Part shown: positions 5,779 to 13,820 of the stretch, in pieces
How positions within the stretch are numbered: the stretch's first letter is position 1
Layout: each line of letters begins with the position of its first letter
Source: an uncultured Anaeroplasma sp.
GTDB lineage: Bacteria; Bacillota_I; Bacilli_A; Acholeplasmatales; Anaeroplasmataceae
Reading direction: 5' to 3'
DNA length: 13,820 nt
Assembly: GCA_934216145.1 (NCBI GenBank)
Contig: CAKQBG010000050.1
Coordinates: 1-13,820 of the forward strand
Position numbers and translations under genes: made by a program
Notes under the pieces: generated by a model
The model's input: the letters and a program-made list of their open reading frames with translations, nothing else
The model's database searches: none
Told to the model about the DNA's origin: nothing

Positions 5779-8700
5779 TTAATCTAATGAATTAATGTCT
5801 AATTCTTCAAAATTAACATCGAAGTCAACTGAATCATCATCATTTCCATTAATTTGATCAAGATAGCTTTCATGCTCCTCTTTATCATCGTCATTATCAT
5901 TTTCATTTGAAACATTATTTACTTGATCATAAATTGTCTCATCAACAGGTCTATGCTCACACTCAAATGTATCTTCTCTTAGGATTCCTGTACCAGCTGG
6001 AATTAATCCACCAATTGTAACATTTTCCTTAATACCTAATAATGAATCGCTCTTAGATTGAATAGCAGCAGATGTAAGAATTCTTGTTGTTTCCTGGAAT
6101 GAAGCAGCAGATAGGAATGACTCAGCAGCTAAGGCAGCCTTTGTAATACCTAATAATAATTGCTTACCAACTGGAAGCTTACCACCACTTTGAATAGCAC
6201 TTTCAACAGCATGCTTAAACTCAGTAATAGATACATCTCTACCTGGTAATAACTTAGTATCTCCTTCAGTAACAACTGTAATCTTTCTCATCATTTGACG
6301 AACGATAATTTCAATATGCTTATCGCTGATTTCAACTGATTGAGAACGGTATACCTTTTGAACCTCTTCAATAATATATCTTTGAACAGATTCTGCATCT
6401 AGAATTCTTAATAACTCTTTTGGATGGATAGAACCCTTCATTAGCTTATCGCCACGCTTGATTGCTTTTCCTTCTTGAATTAATAATTCAGATGTAGCAT
6501 CAATTGTATATTTCTTTTCTTCACCAGTAAGTTCATTATTAATTGTAACTTCCTTACCAGCCTTTGTATTTCTAATAGATGTAACAACACCATCAATTTC
6601 AGTAATAGTTGCTTTACCTTTTGGCTTACGAGCCTCAAATAGTTCCTGAACACGTGGAAGACCTTGTGTGATATCAGCAGTAGATGCAACACCACCTGTG
6701 TGGAATGTACGCATTGTTAACTGTGTACCTGGCTCACCAATTGATTGAGCAGCGATTGTACCAACAGCTTCACCAACCTCAACTACCATATTAGTAGCTA
6801 AGTTTCTACCATAGCACTTCATACAAACACCTGTCTTTGCAGCACAAGTAATATTTGTACGTAAGCAAACACGAGAAATTCCTGCTTCCTTAACTAAATC
6901 AGCAGTAGCTTCTGTAAACATTTCATTACGCTTACAAATAATTTCACCTGTTTGAGGATTAATAACATCCTTTGCAGCATAACGACCAATACAACGCTCA
7001 TAAACTGGAACGATAATCTTTGGTTTACCATTTTCTAATGTATTCTCATCAACGATATCATCAACATAGAAGCCCTTTTCAGTTCCACAATCCTCACAAG
7101 AAATAACAACGCTCTGAGAAACGTCTACTAGACGTCTTGTTAAATAACCAGATTCTGCTGTCTTTAAGGCTGTATCTGTAGAACCCTTTCTTGAACCATG
7201 GGTAGAAATGAAGAATTCTGATACTGATAGACCTTCACGGAAGTTAGCCTTAACTGGAACCTCAATTGTTTCACCAGCTGTATCACTCATTAGTCCACGC
7301 ATACCTGCTAATTGGGCAAAGTTAGATGCGTTACCACGAGAACCTGAATCAGCCATCATGAAAATGTGGTTATCCTTTTGACTAGATAATTCCTTCCATA
7401 GACCATCTTGAATTTCATCACGAGCTGTCTTCCATTCAGCAACAACAAGCTTTTTACGCTCAGCATTTGTGATAAGACCCATCTCATAGAATTCACTAAT
7501 TTTATCAACTTGTTCTTCAGCCTGATGAACACGCTCATGCTTACCCTTGTAATCTAGAACGTCGGCCATAGAAATAGTTAAACCTGCAATTGTAGAATAC
7601 TTGAAACCTAAATCCTTAATTCTATCAAGCATCTTAGATGTTTCAGTAATCTTAAATCTCTTGAATACCTCAGCAATAATCTTAGCAATGAACTTCTTAA
7701 CAAATGGCTTAACCTCATCATGAGCAAATAACTCATCACGTGAAGCCTCTAAATTCTTAGTATCTAAGAAATAACGAACTGGAGTTTGATGTGTTAAATT
7801 ATCATCAGTTGGTTCATTTAGATATGGGAATTCAGTTGGAAGAATCTCATTGAAAATCATCTTACCCATTGTTGTAAATAAATACTTAGAAGGTAAGTCT
7901 TGACCTTGGAACTTTGAAGCTGGTAAATAAGAAATATCAACGAAAATACGTGTATGAAGTGTAATTACTCCATTCTTATAAGCCATATAAGCTTCATCAT
8001 AATCCTTATAGAAATGACCTTCATTAGGTTCGCCCTTACGCTCTAATGTTAAATAATAGTTACCTAAGATCATATCTTGAGATGGAGTAACAACTGGTTT
8101 ACCATCCTTAGGGTTTAGGATATTGTTAGATGCAAGCATTAATAGTCTTGCTTCTGCTTGTGCCTCAATAGATAGAGGTACGTGGATAGCCATCTGGTCA
8201 CCATCAAAGTCGGCATTGAATGGTGTACATACTAGTGGGTGAAGACGAATAGCCTTACCTTCAATTAATACTGGCTCAAATGCTTGAATACCTAAACGGT
8301 GAAGAGTAGGAGCACGGTTTAATAGAACTGGATGCTCACGAATAACCTCTTCAAGAATCCCCCAAACACTTGATTCTTGGTTATCACACATCTTATTAGC
8401 AACAGCAATACTGTTACCTGACTTCATTAATTCCCTTAAAACAAATGGCTTAAATAATGTTAATGCCATTTCCTTAGGAATACCGCATTGATACATCTTT
8501 AATGATGGACCAACAACGATAACAGAACGTCCTGAATAGTCAACACGCTTTCCTAATAGGTTTTGACGGAAACGACCTTGCTTACCTCTTAACATATCAG
8601 ATAAGCTTTTTAGCTTATGAGCTTTATCAACAGCAGCCTTCTTATTGCCACGCTTAGCGTTATCAATTAAAGCATCAACTGCTTCTTGTAACATTCTCTT

Positions 8701-9549
8701 CTCATTTTTAGTAATTAGATGAGGAGCATGTTGCTCATATTGCTTCTTTAAACGATTATTACGGTTTAATATACGACGATATAAATCATTTAAGTCTGTA
8801 GTAGCAAATCTACCACCCTCTAATTGAACCATAGGTCTTAAAGCAGGTGGAATTACTGGTAATACTTCAAGTATCATCCATTCAGGCTTATTATCACTTC
8901 TTAAGAATGATTCAACAATCTCAAGACGCTTAATAACCTTATCACGAGTTTGCTTTGATGAAGACTTTAATTTCTTTCTTAGAATCTTTTCTTCAGCCTC
9001 TAGATCAATTTCCTTTAATAAAACTTTAATAGCCTCAGCACCTGTTAAAGCCTTGAATTGACCTGGGAATTCCTCAGACTTAGTAGCATATTCTTGTTCA
9101 GATAAAATTTGCTTCTTAACTAATCCTGTGCTCTTACCTGGATTAATTACGATATATGAAGCTAGATAAACAATTTCCTCTAAATCCTTAGTCTTTAAAT
9201 CTAGTAATGTAGCAAGTGGAGATGGTGTATTACGAATAAACCAAGTGTGTACAACTGGAGAGGCAAGCTTAATATGACCCATTCTCTCACGACGTACTTT
9301 TGATTCAGTAATTTCAACACCACATTTTTCACAGATTTTACCTTTGTCCGTATTACGCTTTGACTTTCCACAAGCACATTGGTAATCCTTACTTGGACCA
9401 AATATTTTTTCACAGAATAATCCATCTGGTTCTGGCTTTAAAGTACGATAGTTAATAGTTTCGTGCTTTAAAACCTCTCCATATGACCAAGATAGAATTT
9501 CTTCAGGAGATGCTAAACCAATTTTAATATATTTATATTGCTTACTCAT
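5779..9549 (-). CDS. rpoC: DNA-directed RNA polymerase subunit beta'
   Basis: 1,256 residues, full length and slightly longer than the ~1,200 of B. subtilis. It forms the catalytic centre of RNA polymerase with RpoB. Visible landmarks: N-terminal zinc ribbon C58-x-C60...C73-x2-C76; the active-site loop NADFDGD (445-451), whose three Asp bind the catalytic magnesium; the bridge helix around 774-806 ([20 protein letters not shown]); the second zinc site C821, C902, C909, C912; and the trigger loop [16 protein letters not shown] (938-953). The C-terminus (~1,215-1,256) is a highly acidic tail rich in Asp. Residue 82 is Glu where the fidaxomicin-sensing Lys/Arg lies in sensitive species. The ATG at 9547-9549 is preceded by GGAGGAG (9555-9561), 14 nt past the rpoB stop, so the two are co-transcribed. 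No large insertion domain is seen, as is normal for Bacillota. Confidence 0.98.
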   Translation of the reverse strand: MSKQYKYIKIGLASPEEILSWSYGEVLKHETINYRTLKPEPDGLFCEKIFGPSKDYQCACGKSKRNTDKGKICEKCGVEITESKVRRERMGHIKLASPVVHTWFIRNTPSPLATLLDLKTKDLEEIVYLASYIVINPGKSTGLVKKQILSEQEYATKSEEFPGQFKALTGAEAIKVLLKEIDLEAEEKILRKKLKSSSKQTRDKVIKRLEIVESFLRSDNKPEWMILEVLPVIPPALRPMVQLEGGRFATTDLNDLYRRILNRNNRLKKQYEQHAPHLITKNEKRMLQEAVDALIDNAKRGNKKAAVDKAHKLKSLSDMLRGKQGRFRQNLLGKRVDYSGRSVIVVGPSLKMYQCGIPKEMALTLFKPFVLRELMKSGNSIAVANKMCDNQESSVWGILEEVIREHPVLLNRAPTLHRLGIQAFEPVLIEGKAIRLHPLVCTPFNADFDGDQMAIHVPLSIEAQAEARLLMLASNNILNPKDGKPVVTPSQDMILGNYYLTLERKGEPNEGHFYKDYDEAYMAYKNGVITLHTRIFVDISYLPASKFQGQDLPSKYLFTTMGKMIFNEILPTEFPYLNEPTDDNLTHQTPVRYFLDTKNLEASRDELFAHDEVKPFVKKFIAKIIAEVFKRFKITETSKMLDRIKDLGFKYSTIAGLTISMADVLDYKGKHERVHQAEEQVDKISEFYEMGLITNAERKKLVVAEWKTARDEIQDGLWKELSSQKDNHIFMMADSGSRGNASNFAQLAGMRGLMSDTAGETIEVPVKANFREGLSVSEFFISTHGSRKGSTDTALKTAESGYLTRRLVDVSQSVVISCEDCGTEKGFYVDDIVDENTLENGKPKIIVPVYERCIGRYAAKDVINPQTGEIICKRNEMFTEATADLVKEAGISRVCLRTNITCAAKTGVCMKCYGRNLATNMVVEVGEAVGTIAAQSIGEPGTQLTMRTFHTGGVASTADITQGLPRVQELFEARKPKGKATITEIDGVVTSIRNTKAGKEVTINNELTGEEKKYTIDATSELLIQEGKAIKRGDKLMKGSIHPKELLRILDAESVQRYIIEEVQKVYRSQSVEISDKHIEIIVRQMMRKITVVTEGDTKLLPGRDVSITEFKHAVESAIQSGGKLPVGKQLLLGITKAALAAESFLSAASFQETTRILTSAAIQSKSDSLLGIKENVTIGGLIPAGTGILREDTFECEHRPVDETIYDQVNNVSNENDNDDDKEEHESYLDQINGNDDDSVDFDVNFEELDINSLD

Positions 9550-9554
9550 TTAAT

Positions 9555-9561
9555 CTCCTCC
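9555..9561 (-). promoter_or_regulatory. rpoC ribosome binding site
   Basis: GGAGGAG on the minus strand, 5 nt upstream of the rpoC ATG, inside the 14-nt rpoB-rpoC spacer. It fixes the rpoC start. Confidence 0.85.
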
Positions 9562-9563
9562 AT

Positions 9564-12500
9564 TTATTCGTTTTCTTTATTTTCTTCAAATTCTACTGTA
9601 GTCTCTTCTTTATGACCACCGATAGAATCAAATGCCTTTGTATCATGAGTTGCTCTATTATTATTAACTTCTCTAATCTTGAAGTCAACAATAGAACGAT
9701 TAACTTCATTTTCACCATCCTCGTTAATTAACTCAACGTGAATACCTAAAGATTGAAGTTCACGAGTTAATACTCTGAATGATTCTGGAATTGATGATTC
9801 TGGGATTGGCTTTCCATCAACAATAGCATCGAATGTACGATCTCTTGCTACTAAATCATCTGACTTAACAGTCATCATTTCACGAAGTGTATGAGCAGCA
9901 CCATATGCTTGTAATGCCCAAACCTCCATCTCACCAAATCTTTGACCACCGTTTTGAGCTTTACCACCCATAGGCTGTTGAGTAACTAAAGTATACTTAC
10001 CAACGTTACGAGCATGTAACTTATCATCAACCATGTGTGAAAGCTTAACGAAATACATAATACCTACTGTAATCTTATTCTCGAATGGCTCACCTGTTCT
10101 ACCATCATATAGAGTTTCCTTACCATCAAGAGGCATTCCTGCTTCACGCATAATGTCCTCGATATCCTCAATTGTTGCACCATCGAATACTGGTGTAGAA
10201 ACCTTAACACCAAGCTTCTTTGCAGCAATACCTAAGTGAAGCTCTAGAACCTGTCCAATGTTCATACGAGATGGAACACCTTGTGGGTTAAGCATGATAT
10301 CGATTGGCTTACCATCACTTGAGAATGGCATATCCTCTACTGGAAGAATGTTAGAAATAACACCCTTGTTACCATGACGACCAGCCATTTTATCTCCAAC
10401 TTGGATCTTACGCTTTTGAATAATGAAAATACGTACAACCTCACGAACACCAGGATTTAATTGATCCTTATCCTTAGTAAAGTGTTGAACTGATTGAACA
10501 ACACCTCCACCACCATGAGGAACACGTAATGATGAATCACGAACATCACGGCTCTTTTCACCAAAGATTGCAAGAAGAAGCTTCTCTTCTGGAGTTGGAT
10601 CAGTTTGTCCCTTAGGAGTAGTCTTACCAACTAGGATATCTCCCTCTTTAACCTCAGAACCTGGAATAATTATACCGTTTGCATCAAGATTTCTCTTGCT
10701 TTCTTCCTTAACATTAGGAATTTCATAAGTGAATTCCTCAGGTCCTAACTTTGTATCACGAGCATCAATCTCGAATTCATCAATATGTAAAGATGTATAA
10801 ACATCATCATATACCATCTTTTCAGACATGATAACGGCATCCTCGAAGTTATAGCCTTCCCATGTCATAAATGCAACTCTAACATTTCTACCTAATGCTA
10901 ATTCTCCATCCTTCATAGATTGACCATCAGCAATGATATCGCCAGCGTCAACTCTCTCACCAACTGAAACAATTGGACGATGCATAATAGCAGTTGCAGA
11001 GTTTGATCTTAAGAATTGATATAAGTCATAGCGTTGCATATGACCAGTATCTTCCTTAATAATGATCTTCTTTGCATCAACATATTCAACAACACCAGAG
11101 CCTAAAGCGATTAAAGCACTACCACTGTCCTTAGCAGCTCTATACTCCATACCAGTACCAACGATTGGGCTTTCTGGATTAATAATTGGAACTGCTTGAC
11201 GTTGCATGTTCGCACCCATTAGCGCACGTGTAGCATCATCATGCTCTAGGAATGGAACGCAGGCAGCAGCTACAGATACGATTTGCTTTGGTGAAATATC
11301 CATGTAATCAACACGATCCTTAGAGAACATTTCTGTTTCTCCATTATATCTACCGATTACCTTATCCTCAAGGATATAACCTTTTTCATCAATCTTTGTT
11401 GATGCAGCGGCAATTGTCTTACCCTCTTCATCATCAGCAGAAAGATAAACGATATCCTCAGAAACATACTTATTTCCATTTTCATCTAATTTAACAACGA
11501 AATATGGCGTAATAATAAATCCATATTGATCAACCTTAGCATAAGTAGCTAAAGATGTAATTAAACCTACTGATGGACCTTCTGGTGTCTCAATAGGGCA
11601 CATACGACCATAGTGTGAATTGTGAACATCACGAACCTCAACACCAGCTCTATCACGAGCGATACCACCTGTACCTAAGGCAGAAATACGACGCTTTTGA
11701 GTAATTTCAGCTAATGGGTTGATTTGATCCATGAATTGTGATAATTGGCTTGAACCAAAGAATTCCTTTAAAGAAGAAGTTAATGGCTTAATATTAATTA
11801 AGTTTTGAGGAGTAGCCTTATCAAGCTCAACAGTTGACATACGATCCTCAATATTCTTCTTTAGCTTAGAGAAGCCAATACGGAATTGGTTCTTTAATAA
11901 TTCACCAATTAAACGTAAACGTCTATTACCTAAGTGGTCGATATCATCAATAGTACCAACACCTACATATAGGTTAAAATAGTAGCTTACAGTTGCCATA
12001 ATATCTGACATTGTAATATGTAAAGCTGTTTCACGGTGATCATTACCGATAATCTTAACCTCTTCAGATTGCTCACCCTTAACGTGAGTAATATAAAGAA
12101 TTTCATTATATGGATCATCGCATAATGTATTACCTAAATCAAGCTTAACACGGAATGCAGCACGAGCCTTATTTAATCTATCATATACCTCATCCTGAAT
12201 AACATCACCCATTTGAGCAATAGTTGTTCCCTTAGCATATAATAATTCACCAGTCTCATCATCAAAAATATCATCTAAAGCTACAACATCACGAGCTAAT
12301 GCGTTACCCTTAGCACGTTGTAAAACGTCTAGCTTAATATTATATTTATAACGACCAACCTTTTGTAGATCGTACTTATTATCATCAAATAATCTTTGAG
12401 TGATTAAACTTCTAGCACCATCTGCTGGAACCTTTTCACCCTGACGAAGCTTAGAGTAAACCTCAATTGCAGCTTCCTCACTATTTGTTGTAGTATCCTT

Positions 12501-13169
12501 TTCAAATGTGGCCTTTAGATGTTCATTATCACCAAAAAGCTCAATGATAGATTCATTAGTAGAAAGACCATAAGCTCTTAAAACTGTAGTAAGAGGAATT
12601 TTCTTAGAACGGTCTAGCTTACCATACCAAACATCTCTACTACCAGCCTCATACTCAATCCAAGCACCACGTGTTGGGATTACAGTACCACTGAACTTAA
12701 TATCTCCTGTTTTCTTATCTATTTCTCTATCAAAATATACACCAGATGAACGAATAATTTGGCTAATAATTACACGTTCAGCACCATTAATAATAAAAGT
12801 ACCAACTGGAGTCATATATGGGAAATCTCCCATGAAAATCTCATCCTTCTTCATTTCACCAGTTTCTGTATTCTCAAGTAATACATTAACCTTTAAAGGA
12901 CGAGAGTAATTAATACGTCTAAGCTTTGATTCAACAACATTGTACTTTGGCTCATCAAAATGATAATCTGTAAAATACAACTTTAAGCTTTGATTAAATG
13001 AAGTAATAGGTGACATGTCCTCAAATACTTCTTTTAAACCTTCATTAACAAATTGTTTGAATGATTCTGTTTGAATTTCAATTAAACCTGGTAGTGGAAC
13101 TTCAGAACGAATTTTAGAATAATTACGTCTAACTGATTTCTTACCATAATTGACATTCTTGTAATTCAT
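9564..13169 (-). CDS. rpoB: DNA-directed RNA polymerase subunit beta
   Basis: 1,201 residues, full length (B. subtilis about 1,193). Landmarks in order: N-terminal LPGLIEIQTESFKQFV (26-41); GDFPYMTPVGTFIINGAERV (114-133) leading into the rifampicin N-cluster; the central rifampicin region GSSQLSQFMDQINPLAEITQ (472-491) then KRRISALGTGG; RVPHGGGGVV; the basic active-site motif GDKMAGRHGNKG (925-936); and the C-terminal GGQRFGEMEVWALQAYGAAH clamp segment with the KSDD motif. Gln491 replaces E. coli His526; other changes at drug-contact positions are S522A, V146I and P153S (E. coli numbering). The last ~25 residues are acidic. The ATG at 13167-13169 follows AAAAGGTG. rpoB is first in the operon, with no rplL immediately upstream. 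Confidence 0.98.
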   Translation of the reverse strand: MNYKNVNYGKKSVRRNYSKIRSEVPLPGLIEIQTESFKQFVNEGLKEVFEDMSPITSFNQSLKLYFTDYHFDEPKYNVVESKLRRINYSRPLKVNVLLENTETGEMKKDEIFMGDFPYMTPVGTFIINGAERVIISQIIRSSGVYFDREIDKKTGDIKFSGTVIPTRGAWIEYEAGSRDVWYGKLDRSKKIPLTTVLRAYGLSTNESIIELFGDNEHLKATFEKDTTTNSEEAAIEVYSKLRQGEKVPADGARSLITQRLFDDNKYDLQKVGRYKYNIKLDVLQRAKGNALARDVVALDDIFDDETGELLYAKGTTIAQMGDVIQDEVYDRLNKARAAFRVKLDLGNTLCDDPYNEILYITHVKGEQSEEVKIIGNDHRETALHITMSDIMATVSYYFNLYVGVGTIDDIDHLGNRRLRLIGELLKNQFRIGFSKLKKNIEDRMSTVELDKATPQNLINIKPLTSSLKEFFGSSQLSQFMDQINPLAEITQKRRISALGTGGIARDRAGVEVRDVHNSHYGRMCPIETPEGPSVGLITSLATYAKVDQYGFIITPYFVVKLDENGNKYVSEDIVYLSADDEEGKTIAAASTKIDEKGYILEDKVIGRYNGETEMFSKDRVDYMDISPKQIVSVAAACVPFLEHDDATRALMGANMQRQAVPIINPESPIVGTGMEYRAAKDSGSALIALGSGVVEYVDAKKIIIKEDTGHMQRYDLYQFLRSNSATAIMHRPIVSVGERVDAGDIIADGQSMKDGELALGRNVRVAFMTWEGYNFEDAVIMSEKMVYDDVYTSLHIDEFEIDARDTKLGPEEFTYEIPNVKEESKRNLDANGIIIPGSEVKEGDILVGKTTPKGQTDPTPEEKLLLAIFGEKSRDVRDSSLRVPHGGGGVVQSVQHFTKDKDQLNPGVREVVRIFIIQKRKIQVGDKMAGRHGNKGVISNILPVEDMPFSSDGKPIDIMLNPQGVPSRMNIGQVLELHLGIAAKKLGVKVSTPVFDGATIEDIEDIMREAGMPLDGKETLYDGRTGEPFENKITVGIMYFVKLSHMVDDKLHARNVGKYTLVTQQPMGGKAQNGGQRFGEMEVWALQAYGAAHTLREMMTVKSDDLVARDRTFDAIVDGKPIPESSIPESFRVLTRELQSLGIHVELINEDGENEVNRSIVDFKIREVNNNRATHDTKAFDSIGGHKEETTVEFEENKENE

Positions 13170-13370
13170 AAAGACACCTTTTCGGTATATAAACTATACC
13201 TTTTCCCTTTCTTAATTTTTAAACTGTCTTAGGACTTTATAGCCAAGGCTAAAGGGCTGTTTATGCCACATAATAAAGGATACCCGCAAAATATATATAA
13301 ACTGTTTATCAGTTTTAATCGAAAATAAGCAGCATGAAAAAAGCAATGAACCCACTTCACGCATTTTATT
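13170..13370 (-). promoter_or_regulatory. rpoBC 5' leader
   Basis: About 195 nt between the predicted start site and the rpoB ATG. Hairpins visible on the minus strand are AAACTG-ATAAA-CAGTTT (13299-13315), an AGCC/GGCT helix in a patch richer in GC than its surroundings (around 13240-13252), and GGTATA-GTTTA-TATACC (13184-13200) just before the AAAGGTG ribosome binding site. None has a T-run good enough for a terminator. A 50-codon frame (13212-13364) lies here but has no ribosome binding site. A regulatory role, such as translation control of rpoB, is speculative. Confidence 0.4.
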
Positions 13371-13399
13371 ATTATAAATCAAGTTTTCAAAAAAAGCAA
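13371..13399 (-). promoter_or_regulatory. candidate sigma-A promoter of rpoBC
   Basis: Minus strand TTGCTT (13394-13399), 17-nt spacer, perfect TATAAT (13371-13376). It lies just after an upstream terminator, so rpoBC is probably transcribed independently of whatever was upstream. The -35 box is only half consensus. Confidence 0.55.
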
Positions 13400-13417
13400 T
13401 ACCCGAAACAATTTTAT

Positions 13418-13451
13418 TTAAAATAAAAAATCCCTAATTTTTTAGAGATTT
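13418..13451 (-). terminator. intrinsic terminator upstream of rpoBC
   Basis: Minus strand AAATCTCTA, loop AAAAAT, TAGGGATTT (arms 13443-13451 and 13428-13436; 9 bp with one U-G pair), followed by TTTATTTT. It overlaps the stop codon of the small gene relic at 13451-13588. Confidence 0.7.
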
Positions 13452-13588
13452 CATATTTCATTATGGATAACTATATTCTTATCATTAGAAGCCACTGCGT
13501 AATAATAAAGATTATTTTTATCCTCTATTTTATTATAATAACAATCTAAATAGCTATTATCATTTTTTAATATACTATCGCCGGGTTT
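13451..13588 (-). pseudogene. 3' remnant of an unrecognised gene
   Basis: An open frame of 45 codons ending in TGA and abutting a terminator. The peptide includes KPGDSILKNDNSYLDCYYNK and YYYAVASNDKNIVIHNEI, with protein-like alternation of polar and aromatic residues. It has no usable start codon, and a TGA (13589-13591) precedes it. It looks like the C-terminal end of a gene whose body was lost, plausibly with the insertion-sequence event to the right. It is not rplL. Chance openness in AT-rich DNA remains possible. Confidence 0.35.
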
Positions 13589-13622
13589 TCAACAGTTATA
13601 AACTAATATTTTTATAAATTTT

Positions 13623-13661
13623 GAGGATTTTATATACTACGTATATAATTCCTCTTTTTTT
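13623..13661 (+). terminator. rightward intrinsic terminator ahead of the IS1634-like gene
   Basis: GAGGATTTTATATAC, loop TAC, GTATATAATTCCTC (stem of 8 + 5 bp with a small bulge), then seven T's. No plus-strand gene precedes it in the window. A terminator placed inside an element's leading edge would shield the transposase from outside transcription; that role is inferred. Confidence 0.65.
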
Positions 13662-13695
13662 ATTGTCAAATTTTTAAAAAGTTTTGTTGTATATG

Positions 13696-13724
13696 TTGTA
13701 TTATGTTGTAATATATGTTATAAT
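13696..13724 (+). promoter_or_regulatory. promoter of the IS1634-like transposase
   Basis: TTGTAT (13696-13701), 17-nt spacer, perfect TATAAT (13719-13724), 22 nt before the ATG. It is overlapped by repeated TGTTGTA units beginning at 13685, 13694 and 13704, with variants at 13716 (TGTTATA) and 13727 (TGTTGTG). Confidence 0.65.
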
Positions 13725-13746
13725 AGTGTTGTGAGGTGTTTTGCTA

Positions 13747-13820
13747 ATGAAACTTTGTTATGACAAGAAATCCAAAGATCCTACTTATTTCGTTCAACAT
13801 GGATATAGATATGGTTCTAA
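13747..13820 (+). CDS. IS1634-like transposase, 5' end only
   Basis: 24 codons to the window edge: MKLCYDKKSKDPTYFVQHGY then RYGS. This matches the start common to IS1634-type transposases of gut Bacillota, where 'LSYDKKSKDPTYFxQxGxRNGKK' opens the N-terminal domain (family knowledge recalled, not searched). GAGGTG (13733-13738) lies 8 nt before the ATG, and a good promoter and an upstream terminator precede it. This start is the portion missing from the decayed transposase at 2819-4065, but whether the two belong to the same subgroup cannot be judged. The rest lies outside the window, so integrity is unknown. Confidence 0.6.
   Translation, partial: MKLCYDKKSKDPTYFVQHGYRYGS

Noticed and set aside
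6480..9425. Several 60-74 codon frames on the same strand as rpoC in another phase
   Set aside because: They lie wholly inside rpoC, have low-complexity composition and are shadows of conserved codons.
10033..10239. 68-codon plus-strand frame inside rpoB
   Set aside because: Antisense to an intact, highly conserved gene; no promoter or ribosome binding site.
13212..13364. 50-codon minus-strand frame in the rpoB leader (MREVGSLLFSCC...)
   Set aside because: No ribosome binding site, the ATG sits on the predicted transcription start, composition is unlike a protein, and the region folds as a leader. Kept as leader RNA.

Overview
The window comes from a low-GC Gram-positive (Bacillota) chromosome. 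The RNA polymerase genes point to Bacilli, Erysipelotrichia or relatives of the Mollicutes: RpoB is about 1,200 residues and RpoC about 1,256, with strong AGGAGG-type ribosome binding sites and AT-rich spacers. Conserved tryptophans in both subunits are read as TGG and no stop interrupts them, so the standard code (TGA = stop) fits. Placement below phylum level is inference.

Right half (about 5,570-13,820): rpoB and rpoC run leftward as a two-gene operon with a 14-nt spacer. A sigma-A-like promoter (13371-13399) precedes a leader of roughly 200 nt, and a clean intrinsic terminator (5733-5759) closes the operon. Upstream of that promoter, where rplJ-rplL usually sits, there is a short gene relic ending in its own minus-strand terminator. 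Beyond it is the rightward start of an IS1634-like transposase that runs off the window. RpoB has Gln at the rifampicin-contact position where E. coli has His526, which suggests intrinsic rifampicin resistance.

Middle (4,404-5,570): downstream of rpoC is an intact cytosolic Sel1-repeat scaffold protein, not the usual rpsL-rpsG-fusA genes.

Left third (1-4,400): an AT-rich accessory island. It holds a frameshifted small gene resembling an orphan immunity gene, a badly decayed IS4/IS1634-type transposase on the plus strand, and two tandem leftward Rhs C-terminal 'tip' cassettes. Each cassette consists of about 95 residues of Rhs core, a unique C-terminal toxin-like domain and a small downstream gene that is the likely immunity partner. 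The core segments match at 276 of 286 nt. Neither tip has the long Rhs barrel or a convincing start, whereas both small genes have good ribosome binding sites. A strong terminator (120-160) closes the cluster, followed by a scrap of a zinc-finger transposase at the left edge.

The main biological story is this compact array of displaced Rhs toxin tips with two unassigned toxin domains and up to three immunity candidates. It sits next to an essential operon whose flanks have been rearranged by insertion sequences.
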